Assembly (NCBI RefSeq): GCF_900099965.1
Contig: NZ_FNDJ01000009.1
Coordinates: 62,001-126,000 of the forward strand
Source: Nonomuraea jiangxiensis
GTDB lineage: Bacteria; Actinomycetota; Actinomycetes; Streptosporangiales; Streptosporangiaceae
Length of the DNA: 64,000 nt
Reading direction: 5' to 3'
Shown: one piece after another, positions 51,315 to 60,046 of the stretch
Layout of the letters: every line of letters starts with the position of its first letter
Position numbering within the stretch: the first letter of the stretch is position 1
Notes under the pieces: generated by a model
Databases searched by the model: none
Told to the model about the DNA's origin: nothing
What the model saw: the letters and a program-made list of their open reading frames with translations, nothing else
Position numbers and translations under genes: made by a program

Positions 51315-53726
51315 ATGGAAGATCACCTGCTCGGCTGGCTGCGAACACTAGACGAAGACCGACTCGGCCGTGTCCTGGCCAACCGGCCCGATGCCATCGC
51401 CGCCCCCTGGCCGCGCCGGCTCGACACCCTGGCCCAGCGACTCGGCAACGGCTTCGCCGTGATGGAGACCCTGCGGCGCCTGCCGCTGCCCTGCCTGCAG
51501 CTCGCTGAGGCGGCGCTGGCCATGAGCCGCCCCACGGCCGAGCGGCTGGCGACCTTCGTCGCCGCCCGCCCCGACGAGGTGACCCGCTGGCTCGAACACC
51601 TCTATGACCACGCGCTGGCCTGGCCGGACGGCGAGGGGGTGATCCATCTCGCCGAAGGGGTCGCGCGCTGGTGGTCCGCCCCGCTCAGCCTCGGCGAGCC
51701 GCTCGACCACTACCTCAACTCCTGGACGATCAGCAACGACGCCCTGCACGCGCTCGCGCGCAACCTCGGCCTGCCCGCGCAGGGCAACAAGCGCCGCGTC
51801 ATCACCCGGGTCACCGAGGCGCTCAGCGACAATGAGCGCGTCACCGCGTTGATGCGAAACGCCCCCGACGGCACGGTGCCGCTGCTCGACCGCTTCGCCT
51901 GGGACGGGCCCGCGCTCAACATCGACGGCGGCGCGTTCGTCAGCCCCGGCACGCCGGAGAAATGGTGCGCCGACCACGGCCTGCTCTTCCGGCCGAGCTG
52001 GCACGTCGCCGAGATCCCCCGCGAGGTGGCGATCTGCCTGCGCGGCCCCGGCTACCACCCGCCCTTCCTGCCCGACGGGCCCGAGGTGGCCACGATCCCG
52101 GTCGACCCCGAAGAGGTCGACCACCTGATGACGCTGGCCGCGCCGCACGTGGTGGAGCGGTGCGCGGCGCTGCTCGACAACGCCTCCAAGACCCCGCTGC
52201 CACTGCTCAAGACCGGCGGCGTGGGGGTGCGCGAGGTCCGCAGGGTGGCCAAGGAGACCGGCTGCGACGAGGACGAGACCCGCCTGCTGCTGGAGGTCTG
52301 CGCGGTGGCCAGGCTGCTGGCCTGGGACGATTCGTCCGGCGGCATGATCCCCACCGAGCGCTTCGACCGCTGGCGGCTCGACGAGGGCTCGGCCCGGCTG
52401 CGGGTGCTGCTGTCGGCCTGGTGGCGCATGGAGCGGTCGTCGCTGCGCAAGGTCGACGGCAAGTACGGCACGGTGCTCGGCGACGACCCCGCCGGCAGCG
52501 TGATGGCCCGGATCCGCCGGGCCGTGCTGTCGGTGCTGGCCCACCTGCCCGCCGGCATGGCCTTCGCCGACCGGACCAGTCTCGCGCGCAACGTGCACTG
52601 GCACGCCCCGCTGATCGACCGCGAGCTGCTGTTCGCCTGCACGCCCGCGGTGCTCGACGAGGCCAGGCTGCTCGGCCTGCTGGCCAACGACTCGCTCACC
52701 GACCTCGGCCGGGCGCTGGCCGGGCTCACCGCCCAGCCGGGTGACGAGAACGACGACTCCGTACCGATGATCGAGCACGATCCGGTGCTGGCCGAGGCGG
52801 CCACCCGGGCGCTGGCGAGCGTGCGCAGGAGCGCGCTGTTCGGCCCCGACCTGACCGCGGTGGTGACGGGACCGCCGTCGGCGGAGCTGGCGGCGCTGCT
52901 CGACCGGGTCGCCGAGCGCGAGTCGCGGGGCGCGGCCTCGGTGTGGCGCTTCACCACCGAGAGCGTGCGCCGCGCGCTCGACCACGGTCACGAGGCCGAC
53001 GACCTGCTGGACGAGCTGGCCACGGTGGGCACCATCCCGCAGCCGCTGGAATACCTCGTACGCGACACCGCCCGCCGGCACGGCGAGGTGACGGTCAGCA
53101 CGGTCGGCTGCGTCATCCAGGCGGGCGACCCCGCCCTGCTCGCCGAGATCGCCGCGCACCGGCGGCTGGGCCGGCTCGGCCTGCGGCTGCTGGCCCCCAC
53201 GGTGCTGGTGAGCGGGGTCGGAGCCGAGCGCACGCTGGCCGCGCTGCGCGAGGTCGGCTACTCACCGGTGCCCGTCTCCGACACCGGCGAGATCACCATT
53301 CACCGGGCCAGGGCCGAGGAGCCGCCCAACGGCAAGCTGATCCTGCTGCCCGGCGGCCAGGTGGCCGAGCTGTCCGACTTCCCCGGCCTGGCCGAGGCGC
53401 CGCTGCACATGCTCGCCGAGCCGCCGCCCGATCCGCACGAGCACGCCCGCCGGCTGCTGGCCACCCGGCAGGACGCCGAGAAGGGCGGCCGCACCTGGGC
53501 GGTCATCGGCCGGATGGCGACGCGGTTGCCGACGGCGCAGCAGTCGCTGCTCGGGTTCGTGGTCGACCGCGGGGTCCGCGCGGGCATCACGCTGACCGGC
53601 GGGCTGACCGCCACGATCAGCCACGGCGAGCTCAAGGGCGGCGCGCTGGACGCCTGGTGCGAGGAGGCAGGGGACTACCTGGAGTTCCCCCTCGCCGAGA
53701 TCGTCGAGGTCAGGGGAGCTTACTAG
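51315..53726 (+). CDS. Helicase-associated (XPB/Ssl2-like C-domain) protein without motor
   Basis: 803 residues with the helicase-C-3 (PF13625-type) region around 460-720 (DLTAVVTGPPSAELAALL, WRFTTESVRRALDHGH, EYLVRDTARRHGEV, LRLLAPTVLVSG). The middle contains winged-helix-like pieces; no DEAD-box motor motifs (no Walker A or DEAH) occur anywhere. In many actinobacteria a similar protein lies just upstream of a true XPB helicase gene; here it is followed by a convergent iron-binding protein instead. Probable DNA- or helicase-partner role. ATG 51315 used; 3' end overlaps the next gene by 17 bp. Confidence 0.8.
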   Translation: MEDHLLGWLRTLDEDRLGRVLANRPDAIAAPWPRRLDTLAQRLGNGFAVMETLRRLPLPCLQLAEAALAMSRPTAERLATFVAARPDEVTRWLEHLYDHALAWPDGEGVIHLAEGVARWWSAPLSLGEPLDHYLNSWTISNDALHALARNLGLPAQGNKRRVITRVTEALSDNERVTALMRNAPDGTVPLLDRFAWDGPALNIDGGAFVSPGTPEKWCADHGLLFRPSWHVAEIPREVAICLRGPGYHPPFLPDGPEVATIPVDPEEVDHLMTLAAPHVVERCAALLDNASKTPLPLLKTGGVGVREVRRVAKETGCDEDETRLLLEVCAVARLLAWDDSSGGMIPTERFDRWRLDEGSARLRVLLSAWWRMERSSLRKVDGKYGTVLGDDPAGSVMARIRRAVLSVLAHLPAGMAFADRTSLARNVHWHAPLIDRELLFACTPAVLDEARLLGLLANDSLTDLGRALAGLTAQPGDENDDSVPMIEHDPVLAEAATRALASVRRSALFGPDLTAVVTGPPSAELAALLDRVAERESRGAASVWRFTTESVRRALDHGHEADDLLDELATVGTIPQPLEYLVRDTARRHGEVTVSTVGCVIQAGDPALLAEIAAHRRLGRLGLRLLAPTVLVSGVGAERTLAALREVGYSPVPVSDTGEITIHRARAEEPPNGKLILLPGGQVAELSDFPGLAEAPLHMLAEPPPDPHEHARRLLATRQDAEKGGRTWAVIGRMATRLPTAQQSLLGFVVDRGVRAGITLTGGLTATISHGELKGGALDAWCEEAGDYLEFPLAEIVEVRGAY

Positions 53727-54711
53727 CCTTCCCGAGGTTGGCCACCAGCCCCTCCAGGAAGGCCGCGTAGCCCTGATAGCTGAAGGGCGCCTCGGCGTTC
53801 CACGGGTAGAGCTGCCCCGCCTCGACCGCGGGCAGCTTGGCGAAGGTGGGCTTGGCCAGCATCTCCTCGGGCTTGAGCGACTGCGTACGCGTGTCGTAGA
53901 GGATCACGTCGGCGGCGTACGTGTCCGCGTTCTCCCAGCTCAGCGACTGGAAGAAGCCGCCCTCGTCCACCTGCGACGGCTTGACGACGTCCAGGCCGGC
54001 CGCCATCAGGTGCATGATGTCCGGATATTCGGGCGGGTTGACCACCCACATCGTGTCGGGGCCGCCGGACATGAACAGGATCTTGAGGTCCTCGAACTTC
54101 GCGAGCTCCTTGGTGGCGGCCTCCATCCGCGCCTTGGCCTCGGGCACGCCCCGCATGCCGGCGCCGAGGGTCCTGGCCAGCTCCTCGTAGCGGCCGATCA
54201 CCTCGGTGGCACTGCGCCCGGTGAGCATGATGCCGACGGTGGGGGCGACCTGCTCGATGGTGTCCTTGGACTTCTCGGGCACGTACCAGAGGGCGCCCTT
54301 CTCGTACATGCCGCTGACCAGCAGGTCGGGCTGGAGGGAGATGTACTGCTCGACGTTGAACTCGTCCCACACGTTGCCCAGGCCCACGACCTTGGCGAGG
54401 TCGACGTTGCCGACCTGCGGGTCCCTGCTGCCGTCCTTGAGCTTGTGCGGGCCGAAGACGGCGATGGGGCGCACGCCGAAGTCCCACAGGGCCGCGGCGG
54501 CGCCCACCTGGGCGACGATCCTGGCGGGGCGGCCGGGCTGGTCGAGCTTCGTACCGCGGTCGTCGGTGAACGTCCAGCGCTGGGCCGGGGCCGCTCCCGC
54601 GCCGGGCGTGGCCTGCTGTGGCTCGTCGCCGCAGGCCGCCAGCGTCACGGCCGCCGTGAGGCCCATCGCCGCCGACAGGAATCCCCTGCGTGCCAGTACC
54701 GGTCCTGACAT
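53710..54711 (-). CDS. Iron-siderophore-binding lipoprotein, Tat-type signal
   Basis: 333 residues: signal with twin arginine ARRGFLSAAMG and lipobox LAAC (Cys27), then a class-III binding protein (PARIVAQVGAAAALWDFGV, PDLLVSGMYEKG, FMSGGPDTMWVV, LYPWNAEAPFSYQGYAAFL). Expected to capture a ferric siderophore and deliver it to the permease pair encoded divergently. Two iron boxes occupy the divergent promoter (54721-54769), so binding protein and transporter are both probably repressed by IdeR/DmdR with iron. Confidence 0.92.
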   Translation of the reverse strand: MSGPVLARRGFLSAAMGLTAAVTLAACGDEPQQATPGAGAAPAQRWTFTDDRGTKLDQPGRPARIVAQVGAAAALWDFGVRPIAVFGPHKLKDGSRDPQVGNVDLAKVVGLGNVWDEFNVEQYISLQPDLLVSGMYEKGALWYVPEKSKDTIEQVAPTVGIMLTGRSATEVIGRYEELARTLGAGMRGVPEAKARMEAATKELAKFEDLKILFMSGGPDTMWVVNPPEYPDIMHLMAAGLDVVKPSQVDEGGFFQSLSWENADTYAADVILYDTRTQSLKPEEMLAKPTFAKLPAVEAGQLYPWNAEAPFSYQGYAAFLEGLVANLGKASKLP

Positions 54712-54720
54712 GTGCGCTCC

Positions 54721-54739
54721 TAAGGTTAGGCTTGCCTCA
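54721..54739. promoter_or_regulatory. IdeR/DmdR1-type iron box 1
   Basis: TAAGGTTAGGCTTGCCTCA agrees with the 19-bp consensus TTAGGTTAGGCTAACCTAA at 15 positions by eye. Located 10 bp before the binding-protein start, on its side of the divergent spacer. Confidence 0.8.
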
Positions 54740-54750
54740 CTAAGTGGTCA

Positions 54751-54769
54751 TGAGATTAGCCTTACCTAA
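54751..54769. promoter_or_regulatory. IdeR/DmdR1-type iron box 2
   Basis: The reverse complement, TTAGGTAAGGCTAATCTCA, agrees with the iron-box consensus at 16 of 19 positions. Located 7 bp before ATG 54776 of the first permease gene. Confidence 0.82.
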
Positions 54770-54775
54770 GTTCGA

Positions 54776-55873
54776 ATGCCAGGGAAGGGGGGCGGGGTGC
54801 GCTCGGCTGAGGAGGCGGCGGTGGGCGGCGCGGAAAGAGGCGCGGTGGGCGGCGGGGCCGGTGGCGGGTCGCGCGGGCGGGCCGCCGTGCTGGTCGCCGG
54901 GCTGCTGGTGACGGCGGGCTTACTGGTGCTGGTGGCGATGGCGAGCGTGGCGCTGGGCGCGCGGTCCATGTCGTTCTCGACGGTGATCGACGCCTTCCTG
55001 GTCCCGAACGGCTCCAGCGACCACACCGTCATCCGCGAGCTGCGCGTGCCGCGTACGCTGCTGGGGCTCGGCGTGGGCGCGACGCTCGGGCTGGCGGGCG
55101 CGCTGATGCAGAGCCTGACCCGCAACCCGCTGGCCGACCCCGGGCTGCTGGGCGTCAACGAGGGCGCGGCGCTGGGCGTCACCCTCGCGCTCGGCCTGTT
55201 CGGGCTGTCCGATCCCGCGGTCTACGTCTGGTTCGCCTTCGGCGGCGCGGCGCTGGCCGCCATGGCCGTCCACACGCTCGCCTCCTCCGGCCGAGCCGGC
55301 TCCAGCCCGGTACGCCTCGCGCTGGCGGGCGTCGCACTCGGCATGGTGTTCACGGCGGTGTCCTCGGCCATCCTGCGCATGGACCCCCAGACCTTCGACC
55401 GCATGCGGTTCTGGCTGACCGGGTCGTTGGCCGGGCAGACGGCGGACACGCTGGCGCGGCTGGCGCCGTTCATGGCCGTGGGGCTGGTGCTCGGGCTGCT
55501 GCTGGCCAGGCCGCTCAACGCGCTGGCGCTGGGCGACGAGGCGGGCCAGGCGCTGGGCGTGGCGGTCAACCGGACGCGGATCCTCACCGGGGTGGCGGTC
55601 ACCTTACTGTGCGGCGCGGCCACGGCCGCCGCCGGGCCGCTCTGGTTCGTCGGGCTGATCGTGCCGCACGCCGTGCGCGCGCTGGTGGGGCCCGACCAGC
55701 GGTGGGTGCTGCCGTACTCGACGCTGGCCGCGCCGGTGCTGCTGCTCGGGGCCGACGTCGTGGGCCGGCTGATCGCCCGGCCCGGGGAGGTGCAGGTGGG
55801 CATCATGTGGGCGGTGATCGGCGCGCCGGTCTTCATCATGCTGGCCCGGCGGAGGCGGGTGGCCGCGCTGTGA
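54776..55873 (+). CDS. Iron-siderophore ABC permease (FecCD family), first
   Basis: 365 residues; Gly-rich non-conserved start (~1-35), then FecCD helices with RELRVPRTLLGLGVGATLGLAGALMQ, NPLADPGLLGVNEGA, the coupling helix GDEAGQALGV and GPLWFVGLIVPHAVRAL. ATG 54776 follows the iron box directly; GTG 54797 behind AAGGGGGG is an alternative start that drops seven residues. First of three coupled transporter genes. Confidence 0.92.
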   Translation: MPGKGGGVRSAEEAAVGGAERGAVGGGAGGGSRGRAAVLVAGLLVTAGLLVLVAMASVALGARSMSFSTVIDAFLVPNGSSDHTVIRELRVPRTLLGLGVGATLGLAGALMQSLTRNPLADPGLLGVNEGAALGVTLALGLFGLSDPAVYVWFAFGGAALAAMAVHTLASSGRAGSSPVRLALAGVALGMVFTAVSSAILRMDPQTFDRMRFWLTGSLAGQTADTLARLAPFMAVGLVLGLLLARPLNALALGDEAGQALGVAVNRTRILTGVAVTLLCGAATAAAGPLWFVGLIVPHAVRALVGPDQRWVLPYSTLAAPVLLLGADVVGRLIARPGEVQVGIMWAVIGAPVFIMLARRRRVAAL

Positions 55874-56877
55874 CCGTTCGAGTCGGCCCCTGGTCCGTAC
55901 GGCTGGCGCCGCGCGCCCTGATCGCCTGCCTGGGACTCGTCGCGGCCCTGTGCGTGGTGAGCGTCGCGGCGCTGTCGACCGGCGAGTTCACCGTGCCCGT
56001 GCCGGACATCGTACGGGCGGTGTTCGGCCAGGGCACGCCGGTCGCCGAGCTGATCGTGAGCCGGCTGCGGGCACCCCGGGTGGTGACCGGCCTGCTGGTC
56101 GGGGCGGCGTTCGGGGTCAGCGGCGCGATCTTCCAGAGCCTCACCAGGAACCCCCTCGGCAGCCCTGACTTCATCGGCTTCACCGCCGGGGCCTCCACCG
56201 GCGGCATCGTAGCGGTGGTGGCCGGGGGCACCGCCACACAGATCGCGGGCGGCGCGCTGGCGGGCTGCATGGTCACGGCCCTGCTGGTCTACGCGCTGGC
56301 CTTCCGCCGGGGCGTGCAGGGCTACCGGCTGGTCCTGGTCGGCATCGGCGTCAACGCGCTGCTGGTCGCCGTCAACTCCTACCTGCTGACCAGGGCGAAC
56401 ATCAACGACGCGGCCACCGCGGGCGCGTGGCTGACCGGCAGCCTGAGCGGGCGCGGGTGGGACCACGCGGTGCCGGTGGCGCTGGCGCTGGCCGTGCTGC
56501 TGCCGATGTGCGCGGCCGTGGCGCGGCCGATGCGGATGATCGAGATGGGCGACGACGCGGCCCGGTCCATGGGCATCCGGGTCGAGGCCGTACGGGCGGT
56601 GGCGATCACGGCGGGCGTGCTGCTGGCCGGGGTGGCCACGGCCGCCGCCGGTCCGGTCGTGTTCGTCGCGCTGGCCGCGCCGCAGCTGGCCCGGCGGCTC
56701 ACCCGCTCCCCCGGGGTCACGCTGGGGGCCTCGGCGCTCATGGGGGCCGTCCTGCTGACCGCCGCCGACCTGGCCGCGCAGCGGCTGCTCGCGCCCACCC
56801 AACTGCCCGTCGGCGTGCTGACCGCCGCGATCGGCGGCACATATCTTGCCCTGCTGCTGCGAAAGGAGCGCCGCTGA
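55870..56877 (+). CDS. Iron-siderophore ABC permease (FecCD family), second
   Basis: 335 residues, GTG start overlapping the previous stop (GTGA). VSRLRAPRVVTGLLVGAAFGVSG, SLTRNPLGSPDFIGFTAGA, coupling GDDAARSMGI and GPVVFVALAAPQLARRL are typical of FepG-like permeases. Forms a heterodimer with the preceding permease. Confidence 0.93.
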   Translation: MTVRVGPWSVRLAPRALIACLGLVAALCVVSVAALSTGEFTVPVPDIVRAVFGQGTPVAELIVSRLRAPRVVTGLLVGAAFGVSGAIFQSLTRNPLGSPDFIGFTAGASTGGIVAVVAGGTATQIAGGALAGCMVTALLVYALAFRRGVQGYRLVLVGIGVNALLVAVNSYLLTRANINDAATAGAWLTGSLSGRGWDHAVPVALALAVLLPMCAAVARPMRMIEMGDDAARSMGIRVEAVRAVAITAGVLLAGVATAAAGPVVFVALAAPQLARRLTRSPGVTLGASALMGAVLLTAADLAAQRLLAPTQLPVGVLTAAIGGTYLALLLRKERR

Positions 56878-57719
56878 TGGCTTCCACCGGACTTTCGGCC
56901 CGACTCACGGGATCCGCGCGACTGTCGGGTTCCGATCTCACCCTCGCCTACGACCGGCGTGTCGTGGCCACCGGACTGAAGGTGGCCATCCCCGACGCCT
57001 CCTTCACCGTGATCATCGGGCCGAACGCCTGCGGCAAGTCCACCCTGCTGCGCGCGCTGGCCAGGATGCTCAGGCCCAGGACGGGCGCCGTGCACCTGGA
57101 CGGGAGCGTCATCACGTCGCTGCCGTCGAAGGAGGTGGCGCGGCGGCTGGGGCTGCTGCCGCAGAGCTCGATCGTGCCCGACGCGATCACCGTGGCCGAC
57201 CTGGTCGCCCGCGGCCGTTATCCGCACCAGCGGCTCATGCGGCAGTGGTCGAAGGCCGACGAGGCGGCGGTGGCCGAGGCGATGCGGGCGACCGACGTGA
57301 CAGAGCTGGCCGACCGGATCGTGGACGAGCTGTCGGGCGGGCAGCGGCAGCGGGTGTGGCTGGCCATGGCGCTGGCGCAGGAGACGCCGATCCTGCTGCT
57401 GGACGAGCCCACCACGTTCCTGGACATCTCCCACCAGATCGAGGTGCTGGACCTCTGCGCCGACCTGCACGAGGCCGGGCGGACCATGGTGGCCGTGCTG
57501 CACGACCTGAACCAGGCGTGCCGCTACGCGACGCACCTGATCGTGATGCGGGCCGGCGAGATCGTCGCGGAGGGCGACCCGGCCGAGATCGTCACGCCCG
57601 ACCTGGTGCGCTCGGTGTTCGACCTGCGGTGCGAGATCATCCCCGATCCGCAGTCGGGCACGCCGCTCATCGTCCCCATGCTGGCCGGCAGCCGCCGCCG
57701 TGTGCGCGCCTCCGCCTGA
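56877..57719 (+). CDS. Iron-siderophore ABC transporter ATPase
   Basis: 280 residues, FepC type: Walker A GPNACGKST (48-56), LGLLPQSS Q-loop, signature ELSGGQRQRVW, Walker B ILLLDEPTTFLDISHQ, HDLNQA. ATG 56877 overlaps the permease stop by one base, and AAAGGAG precedes it. The GPNACGKST P-loop and PTTFLDI are characteristic of siderophore ATPases, distinct from the corrinoid ATPase at 41585. Confidence 0.95.
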   Translation: MASTGLSARLTGSARLSGSDLTLAYDRRVVATGLKVAIPDASFTVIIGPNACGKSTLLRALARMLRPRTGAVHLDGSVITSLPSKEVARRLGLLPQSSIVPDAITVADLVARGRYPHQRLMRQWSKADEAAVAEAMRATDVTELADRIVDELSGGQRQRVWLAMALAQETPILLLDEPTTFLDISHQIEVLDLCADLHEAGRTMVAVLHDLNQACRYATHLIVMRAGEIVAEGDPAEIVTPDLVRSVFDLRCEIIPDPQSGTPLIVPMLAGSRRRVRASA

Positions 57720-57727
57720 CCGGCGCA

Positions 57728-57803
57728 CCGATCAGAGCGTGCCGGTCAGGCGCGCCGGTCAGAGCGTTCTGGAGGCGCACTGAAGCTGAGTCAGAGCGTG
57801 CCG
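57728..57803. repeat. Three copies of TCAGAGCGTGCC-like unit
   Basis: TCAGAGCGTGCC occurs near 57732 and 57791, with TCAGAGCGTTCTG near 57760. The last copy includes the stop codon of the convergent M20 peptidase gene, so the spacer carries partial duplications of that gene's 3' tip. Confidence 0.65.
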
Positions 57804-59044
57804 CAGCGGCGCAGCGCGAGCAGTGCCAGGGCCCGCGTGACCGTGCGCAGCTCGCTCAGCGCGACCTGCTCCCTCGGGGCGTGCGCGAACCGCACGTCAC
57901 CCGGGCCGTAGTGCAACGTCGGGATCCCGCCCGCCGCGTAGAGGCGCAGGTCGCTCCCGTAAGGTGCGGCCGACTCCGCCGGGCGAGCGCCCGTGACGTC
58001 GGCGACCGCGGTGCTGACCTGGTCGAGCAGCTCGTGCCCTGCGGGCAGCCGGCCGCTGGCGAACTGGCCCCCCGGCCACGTCACCACGGGCGGGTGGGCC
58101 CGCAGCCACGGATGCGCCACCTCCGCGACCGCCGTCTCGAACGCGGCCCGCGCCTCGGCCGGGTCCTCGTCCAGCCGCACCCCGAGCCGCCCCTCCGCGA
58201 CCAGCAGGTCGGGCACGCTGCTGGCCCAGTCACCGGCCCGGACGGTCCCGACCTCGATCGGATAGGGCATCGCGTTGCCGCCGAAGATCCCGGGCACGTC
58301 GCGGTTGCGCTCGGCCTCCAGGCGCCTGATCGCCTCGAACACCGGCCAGAACACCTCTACGGCGTTGACCCCTTCGTACCGGGTGGCGCCGTGGGCGGCC
58401 CGCCCGGCGATCTCCAGCCGGAACGTCAGCGCGCCCGCGTTGGCCGTGATGACCGTGCCGCTGGTGGGCTCGGTGATGACCGCGGCCTCGGCGGTGTGTC
58501 CCCTGGCCAGCGTGGCGAACGCGCCGAGCCCGCCGTCCTCCTCGCTGACCACGCAGTGCACGGCCAGCGGCCTGGCCAGCCTGACCCCGGCCCGGTGGAT
58601 CGCCCTGACCACGGCCAGGTTGGCGACCAGCCCGGCCTTCATGTCGCACGCGCCCCTGCCGTGCAGCACGTCACCGGTGATCCGGGCGGCGAACGGGTCG
58701 CTGCCCTCCCACTTGGCCAGGTCGCCGGTCGGGACGACGTCCACGTGGCCCTGGAGCGCCAGCGCGGGCGGACCCTCGCCGCCGGTGACGGCCGCGACGC
58801 CGTATCCCTCGGTCCTCGGGGCCTCGGTGCCGGGGTGGCCGGGGCGGGCGGTCAGGGCGTCGAGGTCGAGCTTCCAGACGTCCACGTCCAGGCCCGCCTC
58901 GGCGAGCAGACGGGCGAAGCGGTGCTGCAGCTCGGACTCGGCGTCGGTGCCGGTGACGCTGGGGACCCTGACGGTCTCGGCCAGTAGGTCCACGGTCTCC
59001 GCCGCGTCGATGGCGTTGAGGACTCTGGCTTCGACGTCGCACAT
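57791..59044 (-). CDS. M20-family deacylase/peptidase (ArgE/DapE-like)
   Basis: 417 residues, two-zinc amidohydrolase. Metal site 1 and catalytic Asp in LALQGHVDVVP, the bridging Asp in GRGACDMKAGL, general-base glutamate in VSEEDGG, and later ITEPTSG and a C-terminal LHYGPGD metal ligand. The dimerisation domain is interposed (~200-320). Deacylates an N-acyl amino acid or similar; specificity unknown. ATG 59044 is chosen (AAGG 7 nt upstream) over GTG 59050. Confidence 0.9.
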   Translation of the reverse strand: MCDVEARVLNAIDAAETVDLLAETVRVPSVTGTDAESELQHRFARLLAEAGLDVDVWKLDLDALTARPGHPGTEAPRTEGYGVAAVTGGEGPPALALQGHVDVVPTGDLAKWEGSDPFAARITGDVLHGRGACDMKAGLVANLAVVRAIHRAGVRLARPLAVHCVVSEEDGGLGAFATLARGHTAEAAVITEPTSGTVITANAGALTFRLEIAGRAAHGATRYEGVNAVEVFWPVFEAIRRLEAERNRDVPGIFGGNAMPYPIEVGTVRAGDWASSVPDLLVAEGRLGVRLDEDPAEARAAFETAVAEVAHPWLRAHPPVVTWPGGQFASGRLPAGHELLDQVSTAVADVTGARPAESAAPYGSDLRLYAAGGIPTLHYGPGDVRFAHAPREQVALSELRTVTRALALLALRRCGTL

Positions 59045-59096
59045 GGTCACACCTTCTCACGAACGCCGATCGTGTTACGCGGCGTTGCGCGGCTCG

Positions 59097-59102
59097 TAAA
59101 CT
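59097..59102 (+). promoter_or_regulatory. -10 element of leaderless GroES-like gene
   Basis: TAAACT, seven nucleotides before GTG 59110, with no ribosome site between. Supports GTG 59110 as start rather than GTG 59104. Confidence 0.45.
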
Positions 59103-59109
59103 TGTGCCT

Positions 59110-59430
59110 GTGGTAGAGCCCAAGTTCGAGATTCAGATGTTGCACGACCGGGTCATGATCAGGCTGGAGCAGGAGGCGGAGGAGCGGCGCAGCGGCTCCG
59201 GGATCGTCATCCCCGCGACGGTCAAGATGGCCAACCGCCTGGCCTGGGGCGAGGTCTGCGGCGTCGGCACAAACGTGCGCTCGGTCAAGGTGGGCGACAA
59301 GGTGCTGTTCAATCCGGAGGACCAGTTCGAGGTGGAGCTGCACGCGCAGGTCTATCTCGTGATGCGTGAGCGTGACCTGCACGCGGTGGCCACCCAGGAA
59401 ACCGACCACGGCACCGGGCTCTACCTGTGA
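59110..59430 (+). CDS. GroES-like co-chaperonin family protein
   Basis: 106 residues of the Cpn10 fold: MLHDRVMIRLEQEAEERRSGSGIVIPA (the variable stretch between is the mobile loop), WGEVCGVG, VKVGDKVLFNPED, YLVMRERDLHAV. It is not next to groEL and differs from canonical GroES in the mobile loop and in the C-terminal extension (THGTGLYL-like). Such second GroES-like proteins occur in actinobacteria with no assigned role. Divergent from the M20 gene. Confidence 0.85.
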   Translation: MVEPKFEIQMLHDRVMIRLEQEAEERRSGSGIVIPATVKMANRLAWGEVCGVGTNVRSVKVGDKVLFNPEDQFEVELHAQVYLVMRERDLHAVATQETDHGTGLYL

Positions 59431-59442
59431 GGGCGCGGCGGT

Positions 59443-59898
59443 TCAGATGAACCGCTGGGCGATCCCGATCACGTCGATGCCGAGGGTGCGCAGGCCCACA
59501 TAGACGATGACCGCCGCGACGATGGCGGTCACGATGAGCACGAGGATGCGCAGGATCCAGCCCTGCCGCTTGTACCACTGCGTCCAGGCGTGCAGCACGC
59601 CCTTGCCGAACTCCAGCAGCTTGTGCGCCCAGTGGAACTCGGTGGCCAGCACCGCCAGCCCGGCGAACACCACCAGCCACCCCGGCCCGGGGAAGGGCAC
59701 CATGATCAGGCCGCCCACCACCATGACGGCGCCGATCACGCCGATCACGATCTTCAGCGTGAGCGCCCCCGCGCGGGTGGACCTGACACCGTCCAGCCAC
59801 CCCTGGATCCCGGTACGGCGCCCGGGCATGTCTGAGCGGGCAGCGGCACCACCCTTGATCACGTCGGCGTCGCCGGTGTCGGAGTTCTGAACCTGCAC
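59443..59898 (-). CDS. PGPGW-motif transmembrane protein (TIGR02611 type)
   Basis: 151 residues: acidic N terminus, helix ALTLKIVIGVIGAVMVVGGLIM, the family hallmark VPFPGPGWLVVFAGLAVLATEF (about 75-95), then FGKGVLHAWTQWYKRQGW and a last membrane helix. Integral membrane protein of unknown role, common in actinobacteria. ATG 59898. Convergent with the GroES-like gene. Confidence 0.88.
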   Translation of the reverse strand: MQVQNSDTGDADVIKGGAAARSDMPGRRTGIQGWLDGVRSTRAGALTLKIVIGVIGAVMVVGGLIMVPFPGPGWLVVFAGLAVLATEFHWAHKLLEFGKGVLHAWTQWYKRQGWILRILVLIVTAIVAAVIVYVGLRTLGIDVIGIAQRFI

Positions 59899-60046
59899 AA
59901 TGCCCCCCGGCAGTCGGTGTGCCCTAAGAATACGGCCCTACCCCGCATGCCCACTTGCAGACGGCTAGCAAATCACCAAACCACCCAAAGGGTAAAATTT
60001 GCTGCCGGAACAGGGCCGTTGCGGCAAACATCGGTTAACGTCTGCT

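Noticed and set aside
54010..54769. Plus-strand open frames opposite the iron-binding lipoprotein
   Set aside because: Shadow frames; the reverse-strand lipoprotein has a Tat signal, a lipobox and conserved binding-protein motifs.
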